Assembly (NCBI GenBank): GCA_900768685.1 | Contig: CAAGDX010000023.1 | Span: 1-28,697 of the forward strand | Source of the DNA: Bacteroidales bacterium | GTDB lineage: Bacteria > Bacteroidota > Bacteroidia > Bacteroidales > Muribaculaceae | Direction of reading: 5' to 3' | Length of the DNA stretch: 28,697 nt | In this document: positions 8,261 to 16,136 of the stretch, piece after piece | Layout of the letters: every line of letters starts with the position of its first letter | Position numbering within the stretch: the stretch's first letter is position 1 | Translations under genes and position numbers: made by a program | Notes under the pieces: generated by a model | What the model saw: the letters and a program-made list of their open reading frames with translations, nothing else | Database searches by the model: none | Told to the model about the DNA's origin: nothing

Positions 8261-8322
8261 AAAAAATATTCCCGTCCGTGCAACTATTTCGGAATTATTA
8301 CGTCTTATTTAACGTAAATATA

Positions 8323-8817
8323 ATGACAACGAAATCAGACATAGAACAGCAATTTAACGACATCATCATGCAAAACAGCACGGTGATTAAGCGTGTTTGC
8401 TATATGTATGCTTCTGACTCCGAACATTTTAAGGATTTATATCAAGAATCACTCATAAACATCTGGCAGGGTCTGCAAAAATTTCGCGGCGACAGCAAAA
8501 TATCTACTTGGATTTACCGTACTTGCCTCAACACTTGCATCTCTTACTTCAGAAAAAATGGCAAAAACGACAGTGCAGAATCGCTTGACTCCGTCTTTAT
8601 AGACATTGCAGATGACAACGATGACCGCCTGAGCAACCTCAAAGAAATGTACCGACTAATTTCGCAACTGCGTAAAATAGACCGTGCTATCATCATGCTC
8701 TGGCTTGACGAGAAACCTTACGATGAAATTGCGGAAATCACAGGTCTGAGCCGTAACAACGTGGCATCAAGATTGCGACGTATCAAGGAAAGCCTGGCAA
8801 AATCCGCCAATTCTTAA
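8323..8817 (+). CDS. ECF-type RNA polymerase sigma-70 factor
   Basis: A 164-residue sigma factor with only regions 2 and 4. Region 2 spans about 18-80, with the -10 recognition helix pattern DLYQESLINIWQGL and KISTWIYRTCLNTCISYFRK. Region 4 spans about 110-160, with QLRKIDRAIIMLWLDEKPYD and the helix-turn-helix IAEITGLSRNNVASRLRRIK. The ATG at 8323 is chosen; the longer in-frame start at 8248 would fall in the promoter region and adds no conserved residues. ECF factors redirect RNA polymerase to envelope-stress or surface-function genes. The gene 34 bases downstream encodes a membrane protein that is the likely regulatory partner. Confidence 0.9.
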   Translation: MTTKSDIEQQFNDIIMQNSTVIKRVCYMYASDSEHFKDLYQESLINIWQGLQKFRGDSKISTWIYRTCLNTCISYFRKNGKNDSAESLDSVFIDIADDNDDRLSNLKEMYRLISQLRKIDRAIIMLWLDEKPYDEIAEITGLSRNNVASRLRRIKESLAKSANS

Positions 8818-8851
8818 ACAATTATTATGAACCGATAAAAAAGAACACAAT

Positions 8852-9424
8852 ATGGATTTGGACGAACTGAAAAAATCTTGGCAACATATTGACTCGGAAC
8901 TCAAAAGAATAGAAAAACTGAGCGATGATTTATCAAATATATGCAAAAGCCGCAATGTCAGCCTGCGTGATAAACTCGTAAACAGATACTTCTGGCTATG
9001 GATGCTGTGTGCTGTAATGACAGTAGTAAGCGTCGGTCTTATTTGGCACGAAGCGATACTCCCCGTTATGGCGACAGTGCTTATTTTCTACTTCTCCATA
9101 CTGGGTGTTCTCAATTTTGTTATCTACAAAAGATTCAAAAGCCTGGACTATAACTATATGAGCGTCAAAGACATGCTCATCACTGTCACAAACACTCACA
9201 TCCTCCGTTCACGTTTCAAAATTGTGGCCTATTGCCTTATGATACCGGTACTCGTAGCCCTGCTCTGGAGATTTTACACTATAGACATAAACATGTTTTA
9301 TGGCGGCTGCGGTGGCGGCGTAATAGGACTTATAGCCGGAATTATCACAGACCGCAAAATAGAACGAGAAATCCGCGAACTCAAAGAAAGCCTCAAACAC
9401 GAACTTGATAACGAAAAAGAATAA
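8852..9424 (+). CDS. Four-helix membrane protein, candidate partner of the ECF sigma factor
   Basis: A 190-residue protein. A soluble charged N-terminus (1-44, helical, MDLDELKKSWQHIDSELKRI) precedes four membrane helices at about 46-64, 68-92, 122-142 and 148-166. The last is glycine-rich (GGCGGGVIGLIAGI) and is followed by a charged coiled-coil-like C-terminus of 24 residues. It has no FecR domain, no zinc-binding HxxxCxxC motif and no signal peptide, so it is not a classical anti-sigma factor. Bacteroidales genomes commonly pair an ECF gene with such a protein. That the N-terminal helix holds the sigma factor is inference from gene order and topology. Confidence 0.7.
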   Translation: MDLDELKKSWQHIDSELKRIEKLSDDLSNICKSRNVSLRDKLVNRYFWLWMLCAVMTVVSVGLIWHEAILPVMATVLIFYFSILGVLNFVIYKRFKSLDYNYMSVKDMLITVTNTHILRSRFKIVAYCLMIPVLVALLWRFYTIDINMFYGGCGGGVIGLIAGIITDRKIEREIRELKESLKHELDNEKE

Positions 9425-9474
9425 CCATCAAAATTATGGCAAATATATGATTCTTCTATAATAGAAGGTCAATG

Positions 9475-10407
9475 CTACTGTGCAATTTTTGCCAAATAGT
9501 CTTGGTAGGCGAGGCGGATGCCGTCTTCAAGTTCGGTTTTGTATGTCCAGCCCATTTTGGCGGCTTTGGAAACGTCCAGGAGTTTGCGTGGAGTGCCGTT
9601 TGGCTTAGTGGTATCCCAACGTATTTCGCCTGTGTAACCGACTATGTGTGCCACCATTTCAGACAGTTCTTTGATGGTGATTTCTTTGCCCGAACCGGCG
9701 TTTACGGTTTCATTGCCGGAATAGTTGTTCATGAGGAATACGCATAGGTCTGCCAGGTCATCAACGTAAAGGAACTCACGGAGCGGACTGCCGTCACCCC
9801 AGCAGGTCACACTTTCCACTCCTTCCGCTTTAGCCTTGTGAAAACGTGCTATCAGAGCAGGAAGAACGTGTGAGCGATGCGGGTCGTAGTTATCGTTTGG
9901 ACCGTAAAGATTTGTAGGCATCACGGAAATGTAGTCCGTGCCATATTGGCGATTCAGGTATTCGCAGTATTTCAGTCCGGAGATTTTTGCCAGTGCGTAT
10001 GCCTCGTTTGTCTGCTCAAGCGAAGACGTAAGGAGGCAAGATTCCGTCATTGGTTGTGGCGCGAGCCTGGGATAAATGCAAGAAGAGCCGAGGAAGAGGA
10101 GTTTTTTGCACCCGTTTTGCCATGCAGCGTGGATTACGTTCATTTCCAGCGTCATATTCATATACATAAAATCCGCGGGAGCGTCATTGTTAGCAGCAAT
10201 TCCACCCACTTTAGCAGCCGCGAGAAATACGTATTCCGGCTTCTCCTCTTCAAAAAAAGTTTCCACATCGGCTTGACGAGTAAGGTCAAGTTCCGAGTGC
10301 GTTTTAGTGATTATATTATTGTAACCTTCTTTTTTGAGCTGTCGCACGATAGCGGAGCCAACCATACCTCTGTGACCCGCCACATATATTTTTGCTGTTT
10401 TCTCCAT
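9475..10407 (-). CDS. fcl: GDP-L-fucose synthase
   Basis: A 310-residue short-chain dehydrogenase that epimerises and reduces GDP-4-keto-6-deoxymannose to GDP-L-fucose with NADPH. The nucleotide-binding turn GHRGMVGSAI is at 11-20. Catalytic Ser lies in LGSSCIYPRLAPQPMTE, and Tyr and Lys in YALAKISGLKYCEYL. NLYGPNDNYDPHRSHVLPAL is the family signature. Length is normal. It is the last gene of the polysaccharide operon, 61 bases after gmd, with a terminator-like hairpin in the gap. The product feeds fucosylation of surface glycans or glycoproteins. It ends 50 bases from the convergent sigma-partner gene. Confidence 0.96.
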   Translation of the reverse strand: MEKTAKIYVAGHRGMVGSAIVRQLKKEGYNNIITKTHSELDLTRQADVETFFEEEKPEYVFLAAAKVGGIAANNDAPADFMYMNMTLEMNVIHAAWQNGCKKLLFLGSSCIYPRLAPQPMTESCLLTSSLEQTNEAYALAKISGLKYCEYLNRQYGTDYISVMPTNLYGPNDNYDPHRSHVLPALIARFHKAKAEGVESVTCWGDGSPLREFLYVDDLADLCVFLMNNYSGNETVNAGSGKEITIKELSEMVAHIVGYTGEIRWDTTKPNGTPRKLLDVSKAAKMGWTYKTELEDGIRLAYQDYLAKIAQ

Positions 10408-10430
10408 ATTCTGATGCTTTTATAAAACAA

Positions 10431-10450
10431 GCGTGCCTATTAAAGCACGC
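10431..10450 (-). terminator. Terminator- or attenuator-like hairpin between gmd and fcl
   Basis: Arms GCGTGC (10431-10436) and GCACGC (10445-10450) flank an 8-base AT loop. On the reverse strand the hairpin is followed by a T-rich stretch (TTGTTTTAT). It lies after the gmd stop and 24 bases before the fcl ATG, so it may reduce read-through into fcl. Confidence 0.5.
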
Positions 10451-10468
10451 CTATATCTGAGTTAAATA

Positions 10469-11557
10469 TTATTTCACAATTCCTTTTTCAAGATACTCTG
10501 CCAGATTTACCCTCACCGCTTCGCCTGCACGCTCCACAGCCACCTTAGCCATATCAGAATCCACCATAAGTTTCACAAGTTTTTCAAATGGCGTTTTACT
10601 TGGATTCCAACCCAGTTTGGCACGAGCTTTTGTAGGGTCACCCCAAAGGTTGACCACGTCTGTAGGACGATAGAAATCCGGTGACACTTCCACAAGAACT
10701 TTTCCCGTGGCAGCATCTATACCTTTTTCACTTTCGCCCTCACCTTCCCAACGGAGATTTATGCCAACGTACTTGAAAGCGAGTTCTGCAAATTCACGGA
10801 CAGAATGTTGCACACCGGTTGCAATCACAAAGTCTTCCGGCTTATCGTTTTGCAGAATGAGCCACATACATTCCACGTAGTCCTTTGCATAGCCCCAGTC
10901 GCGGAGCGAAGAAAGATTTCCAAGGTAGAGTTTTTCCTGCTTACCTTGAGCAATACGAGCTGCAGCGAGAGTGATTTTACGTGTCACGAAAGTTTCGCCG
11001 CGACGTTCGGATTCATGGTTGAAAAGGATACCGGAGCAGCAAAACATTCCGTAAGCCTCGCGGTATTCTTTCACAATCCAGTGAGCATAAAGTTTAGCCA
11101 CAGCGTATGGGGAATACGGGTGAAAAGGAGTATTCTCATTTTGCGGCACTTCTTCCACTTTGCCGTAAAGTTCAGACGTAGAAGCTTGATAGATTCGGCA
11201 CGTTTTTTCCAAGCCTGCACGACGAACTCCTTCAAGAATACGGAGAACGCCAACGGCATCAACGTTTGCAGTGTATTCCGGAGCATCAAACGACACTTGC
11301 ACATGGCTCTGTGCCGCAAGGTTGTAAATTTCATCAGGCCGCACTTTGCACAGCACTTGAACGATAGACATTGAGTCCGTCATATCAAGGTAGTGGAGGT
11401 GGAAATTTTTGTGTCCCTCGATATGTGCTATTCTCTCACGGAAATCCACGGAAGAACGGCGAATTACACCATGAACATCGTAGCCTTTTTCAAGGAGAAA
11501 TTCAGAGAGGTAAGAGCCGTCCTGACCTGTAACGCCGGTGATAAGTGCCGTTTTCAT
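10469..11557 (-). CDS. gmd: GDP-mannose 4,6-dehydratase
   Basis: A 362-residue NADP-dependent enzyme that converts GDP-mannose to GDP-4-keto-6-deoxymannose, the step before Fcl. The Rossmann turn GVTGQDGSYL is at 8-17. The catalytic region reads STSELYGKV with Tyr and Lys in YSPYAVAKLYAHW, and FNHESERRGETFVTRKI is the sugar-nucleotide signature. Length is normal. It begins 12 bases after the stop of the tyrosine kinase gene and shares its operon. Together gmd and fcl make GDP-L-fucose from GDP-mannose. Confidence 0.97.
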   Translation of the reverse strand: MKTALITGVTGQDGSYLSEFLLEKGYDVHGVIRRSSVDFRERIAHIEGHKNFHLHYLDMTDSMSIVQVLCKVRPDEIYNLAAQSHVQVSFDAPEYTANVDAVGVLRILEGVRRAGLEKTCRIYQASTSELYGKVEEVPQNENTPFHPYSPYAVAKLYAHWIVKEYREAYGMFCCSGILFNHESERRGETFVTRKITLAAARIAQGKQEKLYLGNLSSLRDWGYAKDYVECMWLILQNDKPEDFVIATGVQHSVREFAELAFKYVGINLRWEGEGESEKGIDAATGKVLVEVSPDFYRPTDVVNLWGDPTKARAKLGWNPSKTPFEKLVKLMVDSDMAKVAVERAGEAVRVNLAEYLEKGIVK

Positions 11558-11569
11558 TATATTATAATA

Positions 11570-14011
11570 CTATTTTTTGCCGTAACTATATCCGTAACCG
11601 TAACCGTAGCCGTAGCCATAACCATAGCCTGCACGTCCGCTTGAAACGGAACCGTTGAGCACGATAGCCATGTGGTTAAATTTGGCATCATCATAGAATT
11701 TTTGTACTTCCGGCAATGATGCACGTTCAAAGAGTCCGACACGGATAACAAACAGTGTCATATCCGTATATTGTGCAATAAGACCTGTATCTGCCACAAT
11801 TTCAATAGGCGGACAGTCAAGGATAACTACATCATATTCTTTCTTGAGTTCTTCTATAATTTCCTTAAGTTTCGGAGAATCCACAATTTCCGTCGGGTTT
11901 GGCGGCACGGGACCGGCTGGAATAAGCGAGAGATTTGCAATGCCTTCAATATCTTTAACCAAGCATTTGGAGATACTTGCGGAAGTTGTGAGGAGATTGC
12001 TTACACCGTCAGAAGCCGTATGTCCGAGTTTATCGGAAAGAGTGTGGCGTCGCAAGTCCATATCCACAATTGCTACTTTTTTACCCTTGATGGCAAAAGC
12101 AGCGGCAATGTTGGAAGAAATAAATGTTTTTCCGGAACCTGAGTGGAGCGAAGTCACCATAATAACCTTTCCGCTTTCTTCCAAGTTATAGGAAGAAACA
12201 AGTCTCGTGATATTTGAACGGACAACACGGAATGCTTCTCCAATACCGTCTGTATAACTTTCTTTAACCACAATACTGAAGTCTTTTTTCTTCTTGAGGA
12301 GGCTCAAGATGCTACCAATAGCGTTCTGCGACACACCGATAAGTGGAATCTGACCGCAATACGGCACTGTAAGATTTTCAAGGTCTTTTTTGCCTCGAAC
12401 AGTGGTGTTGGTGGTTTCACGGACGAATATCACTCCGAATGGGATAAGCACACCGAGCAAGAATGCTGCAATGAGGATATTCATTTTCTTAGGTGAAACC
12501 GGAGCGGCTGCACCGCGAGCATAACTGATAAGGCGTGAGTTGTATGGAGCGAAAGTTTGTCCGAGTTCATTTTCCTCGCGTTTCTGGAGCAAGTAAAGGT
12601 AAAGTGCTTCTTTCACTTTCTGCTGGCGAGAAATAGAGAGGAGATATTTTGATTGGTCCGGATTTGCGGCAATCTTGGAATCAGCCTTGGCACGGCTTGA
12701 CTGATAGCCGGCAATAGAGTTTTGCAATGCCACAATCTGGTTATCCACGGCTTCAAGAATTGTTTTTCTGCCGCTTTCAATTTTGAAATCCAAATCTTTA
12801 ACGAGTGGGTTGGATTCGGAAGAAACGGAAAGGAGACGCTGGCGTTCCACCAAAGTGTTGTTGTACTCCACAATCTGAGACTCAATACTGCTGCTACCTA
12901 TACCTGTGTTTACGGGGAGAACATCAAACTTGTGAGTATTGTTGTTCATATAGTCGCGGACGTATTTTGCCATTTGGAGTTGATTGGTCAGCGTAAGGAT
13001 TTCATCGTCAGCCTTTGCGGAACGGTTCAAATAAATGGAAGAAACGGCTTGCTCATCCGGGAGAAGGTTTTGAGACTTAAATGTAGAGATATCGGTATCC
13101 ACGTCGCCGAGTTCCTGCTCAATCACCACGAGGCGTTCCTGGATAAAACGAGAAGTGGCTTTAGCAATCATGTTTCGAGCGTCCACCCAGCTATTGTTGT
13201 ACTCTTCAATAAGAGTGTTTATGATATCTTCCGCACGTTTTGCAGATGTATCTTGGTACGTAAGCAGAATAATGCAGGCATGTTCTTCAATCATCTCGGA
13301 AGTAAGCCCTGCAAGGATAGCATCAACTTTAGCTTCCACGGAGCAAGCGGAAACAAGCATCTTCATTTCCGCAGCGATATCTCCCTTGAAAGAGGCATTG
13401 GGACGCACTGCGATTTTACCCAGAGGAGTGGAAAGTGTGTCAACTTTATTTACGGTAAATTCCACTTTGTCGTCGTACTCATATTCCTCGCCTGCAAGGT
13501 ATTGGGTGAAGTCCGAGATGGTAGCCACATCGCTGCCTTCATCCTTGCGGATAATCATTTTTGCACTTGACCCTTCTTCCAACCCCAGGAATTCAATTTC
13601 AAGAGGCTGATTAGGTCCGTAAAGCGTACCGTTTTTAAATGTGCCAATGTGTTCGTAATTTACGTTCAGTTTAAGTCTTTCCACCACCTTTTTCATAATA
13701 ATAGGTGACTTGATGACAAAAACTTCATTGTAAACATCACTACTTGCGGTCACGATACCCATACTTGAAAACGCCATAGTGACATCGTTTCCAATCTGGT
13801 TTCCTTTCATATCATCGTTTACGAGCAATTGTGCCGTACGCTCATAGATATTCGGAGACGAAAGAACAATATAAACACCAACTACCAAGCAGAAAAATAC
13901 GGATATCAAAAACCAATACCAGTTTTTTCTACACTCTTTGAGGAGGTCTTTTATAGTGATGTACTCTTCTTGCTGTTCGATATTTTGATTGTTGTTTGCT
14001 TGAGTTTCCAT
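11570..14011 (-). CDS. Wzc-like chain-length regulator and tyrosine autokinase (BY-kinase)
   Basis: An 813-residue inner-membrane protein that controls polymerisation and export of surface polysaccharide. A Wzz domain starts after membrane helix one (about 31-51), a long coiled-coil periplasmic region follows, and helix two lies near 508-530. The cytoplasmic kinase has Walker A SGSGKT near 622-628, Walker A' VDMDLRR near 648 and Walker B VVILDCPP near 730. The C-terminal tail alternates Gly and Tyr, with eight tyrosines in 16 residues; this is the autophosphorylated cluster of BY-kinases. The tail is encoded by near-perfect hexamer repeats. It lies 20 bases after the Wza-like gene, the usual partner. 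Confidence 0.93.
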   Translation of the reverse strand: METQANNNQNIEQQEEYITIKDLLKECRKNWYWFLISVFFCLVVGVYIVLSSPNIYERTAQLLVNDDMKGNQIGNDVTMAFSSMGIVTASSDVYNEVFVIKSPIIMKKVVERLKLNVNYEHIGTFKNGTLYGPNQPLEIEFLGLEEGSSAKMIIRKDEGSDVATISDFTQYLAGEEYEYDDKVEFTVNKVDTLSTPLGKIAVRPNASFKGDIAAEMKMLVSACSVEAKVDAILAGLTSEMIEEHACIILLTYQDTSAKRAEDIINTLIEEYNNSWVDARNMIAKATSRFIQERLVVIEQELGDVDTDISTFKSQNLLPDEQAVSSIYLNRSAKADDEILTLTNQLQMAKYVRDYMNNNTHKFDVLPVNTGIGSSSIESQIVEYNNTLVERQRLLSVSSESNPLVKDLDFKIESGRKTILEAVDNQIVALQNSIAGYQSSRAKADSKIAANPDQSKYLLSISRQQKVKEALYLYLLQKREENELGQTFAPYNSRLISYARGAAAPVSPKKMNILIAAFLLGVLIPFGVIFVRETTNTTVRGKKDLENLTVPYCGQIPLIGVSQNAIGSILSLLKKKKDFSIVVKESYTDGIGEAFRVVRSNITRLVSSYNLEESGKVIMVTSLHSGSGKTFISSNIAAAFAIKGKKVAIVDMDLRRHTLSDKLGHTASDGVSNLLTTSASISKCLVKDIEGIANLSLIPAGPVPPNPTEIVDSPKLKEIIEELKKEYDVVILDCPPIEIVADTGLIAQYTDMTLFVIRVGLFERASLPEVQKFYDDAKFNHMAIVLNGSVSSGRAGYGYGYGYGYGYGYSYGKK
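11582..11629 (-). repeat. Hexanucleotide repeat encoding the (Gly-Tyr)n tail
   Basis: Eight consecutive 6-base units, each GGN followed by TAC or TAT except one AGT replacing GGN, encode the tyrosine-rich end of the kinase. The unit length keeps frame, so slippage would add or remove Gly-Tyr pairs and leave the stop in place. Confidence 0.8.
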
Positions 14012-14031
14012 TTAGGACAAAGTATTAGAAT

Positions 14032-14835
14032 TTATTTGAAAATAAGCACTGCGATAGAAGTCATCAAAGATGCTACAGACACCCAGAATGATGCTGAAAG
14101 CACAGTGTTACCATTCACTATTGATGAGCGTTTTTTCATATCGTTTGGTTCCACATAAACCACATCGTTTTGCTGCAGATAGTAAACGGGAGAATTCATA
14201 AGGTTTTCCGCATCCGTAAGGTCAACACGGAAAGCAGTAGGATTGCCGTCAATTTCACGCACTACAAGCACGTTTGTTCTTTTACCCTGAATAGTGAGGT
14301 CACCAGCAAGACCTATAGCATCAAGGAGGCTGAGACGGTCGCGGTTAAAACCGATTCTACCGGGATTTTTCACTTCACCCATAATTGTTACAGCAGTGTT
14401 TGCATATTCCACAATCACCACAGCATCTTTCACAAGATTCTCATTCACAAGTTTTCCCTTTATGTATTCTGCAACTTCAGCACGAGTTTTTCCAGCCACT
14501 TGGAGAGTTCCGAGCACCGGGAAATCTATGCAACCGTTTTGGTCCACAGTGTATTCGGAGACACCGTTACTGTTTGAGTTCAACTCCGTTTTTATGTCGG
14601 CGGAAAGTCGTCGTGAAGCAATAGGCAAGTTAAACATAGCAGCGAGTTGCGGCTCTCTGGAGTTTACTACGATACTCAACTTATCTTCCGGTTTAACTTT
14701 AATTGAAGGGAGCGAGGACAATTCAAAGTTTGTTTTATCCTCAAGATTCTGCATATATGTGAGGTCTTTAGGAGTAGAGCAGCTACCCAAAAGGATTAAT
14801 CCCACAAATATTGATAATGCACTTTTAATCTTCAT
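14032..14835 (-). CDS. Wza-like polysaccharide export lipoprotein
   Basis: A 267-residue outer-membrane export protein of the polysaccharide biosynthesis/export family. The signal peptide ends in lipobox LLGSC with Cys19. A poly-export domain follows (LPSIKVKPEDKLSIVVNSRE near 44-63, then YTVDQNGCIDFPVLGTLQVAGKT), then an SLBB domain (ITIMGEVKNPGRIGF to LLDAIGLAGDLTIQG). A hydrophobic C-terminal segment (about 248-266) may be the membrane-spanning helix of the channel. It is shorter than E. coli Wza, which is usual in Bacteroidota. It sits between the initiating transferase and the Wzc-like kinase and would form the export conduit. Confidence 0.93.
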   Translation of the reverse strand: MKIKSALSIFVGLILLGSCSTPKDLTYMQNLEDKTNFELSSLPSIKVKPEDKLSIVVNSREPQLAAMFNLPIASRRLSADIKTELNSNSNGVSEYTVDQNGCIDFPVLGTLQVAGKTRAEVAEYIKGKLVNENLVKDAVVIVEYANTAVTIMGEVKNPGRIGFNRDRLSLLDAIGLAGDLTIQGKRTNVLVVREIDGNPTAFRVDLTDAENLMNSPVYYLQQNDVVYVEPNDMKKRSSIVNGNTVLSASFWVSVASLMTSIAVLIFK

Positions 14836-14874
14836 TTTCTATAATAAAGGGTTTAAACTTTTTATAATCGTAAA

Positions 14875-15999
14875 TCAGTCGTAAAGTTTATTTGATTTAA
14901 GTTGTTCTCTTTTTCTGATAAAGTGTGTTAATAATATATTTATAAGGGCATAACCTACCACATCCAGCAACACAAGCCAGGTCACGCTCAAGATTTTTGA
15001 CAATCCGAGATTAATCATAGTGAACAGCACGGAAGAAACCACTATCAGCACCATAGCCTTTGTTTTACGCAGACCTAAAGCCAGGAGTTTATGGTGAATA
15101 TGGCATTTATCCGGCAGGAACGGATTGCGATGCATACGCAGGCGGTGGAGATATACGCGGAGCACGTCAAAACAAGGCACGATAAGCGGAGTAAACGCCA
15201 CCACAAGCGGATTCATATCTTGTTCAAGTCCTATTCCATTGTGGCAAATGTGAATGGAGAGGATAGTCATCAGAAGCCCGATTGTCAATGCACCGGTATC
15301 GCCCATAAATATTTTTTCTTGCTTTTCCTCATGTCCGAAAACGTTGTAATAGTAAAACGGAACAAGCGTGCCAAGTGTGGCAAATGCCACAAAACCATAG
15401 AAATAGTCGCCTGCCATAAACAAAACGATGCCGTAATAGAGGCAAGCCACGGCACTCAGTCCGGAAGCCAAACCGTCTATTCCGTCAATAAGGTTTATAG
15501 CATTAGTGATATAAACCGCCACAAGCACTGTAAGCAGCCATCCGAGCGGTGCCCACATCTTGTCTATCAGCAAGAATCCCCAAAGGTTGTCAATGCTCAG
15601 CGATGCTACCACAAGGAAGAGTCCTGCCACTATCTGCACTACGAATTTGGCTCTGTAACGCACACCGATAAGGTCATCTGCCAAACCTACGAGGAACATA
15701 AGCATAAGTGAGCAGGAAGCAAAAGAAATTTCTTTTGTATGGCGGAAAAGAAGTGCAGACATTTCATTGTCGTAAAAAAGCATACCTATACCGGAAATGC
15801 AAGCAATAGCAAAGAAAATAGAAGGCATAAATGCCATACCTCCAAGGCGCGGAATTGCACCATGGTGAATTTTTCTGGGATCCGGTTCGTCAAAAAGCTT
15901 TCGACGAAATGCAATAAGCAATATCTGAGGGATAATAATACCCGTCAGTGATAATGATATTACGAATACGGAAATTGATGATACTATCCAATAATTCAT
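14875..15999 (-). CDS. WecA/MraY-family undecaprenyl-phosphate sugar-1-phosphate transferase
   Basis: A 374-residue polytopic membrane enzyme with about 10-11 helices that transfers a sugar-1-phosphate, probably GlcNAc or a related HexNAc, to undecaprenyl phosphate to start glycan assembly. Family motifs are in order: an early PRLGGMAFMPS, VGLADDLIGVRYRAKF with the metal-binding Asp pair, NAINLIDGIDGLASGLSA, FMGDTGALTIG, and the cytosolic HIHHKLLALGL that marks the WecA/TagO/WbcO branch and excludes MraY. It is the first gene of the polysaccharide operon, 66 bases after a strong promoter match. The exact substrate is not readable from the sequence. Confidence 0.9.
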   Translation of the reverse strand: MNYWIVSSISVFVISLSLTGIIIPQILLIAFRRKLFDEPDPRKIHHGAIPRLGGMAFMPSIFFAIACISGIGMLFYDNEMSALLFRHTKEISFASCSLMLMFLVGLADDLIGVRYRAKFVVQIVAGLFLVVASLSIDNLWGFLLIDKMWAPLGWLLTVLVAVYITNAINLIDGIDGLASGLSAVACLYYGIVLFMAGDYFYGFVAFATLGTLVPFYYYNVFGHEEKQEKIFMGDTGALTIGLLMTILSIHICHNGIGLEQDMNPLVVAFTPLIVPCFDVLRVYLHRLRMHRNPFLPDKCHIHHKLLALGLRKTKAMVLIVVSSVLFTMINLGLSKILSVTWLVLLDVVGYALINILLTHFIRKREQLKSNKLYD

Positions 16000-16070
16000 T
16001 AAAAATGCCTTTTACTTCTTCTTTGCATACGCTGTGCGTGTTCACACCAACGCTATTTTATAAATATCTG

Positions 16071-16102
16071 CAAATTTAGGCATTTATTTTCAATTACACA
16101 AA
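16071..16102 (-). promoter_or_regulatory. Promoter of the polysaccharide operon
   Basis: On the reverse strand a -33 TTTG (16099-16102) and a -7 TAAATTTG (16071-16078) are separated by 20 bases. This is the complete Bacteroidota consensus and the best promoter in the window. The leader to the ATG at 15999 is about 65 bases. No UpxY/UpxZ-type regulator gene is between promoter and operon. Confidence 0.7.
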
Positions 16103-16136
16103 TATGCCGCTTTCATTTCTATTTTTGTAGGGCAAA

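Noticed and set aside
8291..8304. ECF-type autoregulated promoter (GGAAT ... CGTC) before the sigma gene
   Set aside because: The two boxes are only five bases apart, far short of the about 16 needed between -35 and -10.
12722..13570. 282-codon open frame on the plus strand inside the Wzc-like gene
   Set aside because: It is antisense to a clearly conserved gene, with no family motif and Cys/His/Phe-rich composition typical of a shadow frame.
15091..15711. 206-codon open frame antisense to the WecA-like gene
   Set aside because: Low-complexity His/Lys-rich translation with no start signal; the opposite strand has all family motifs.
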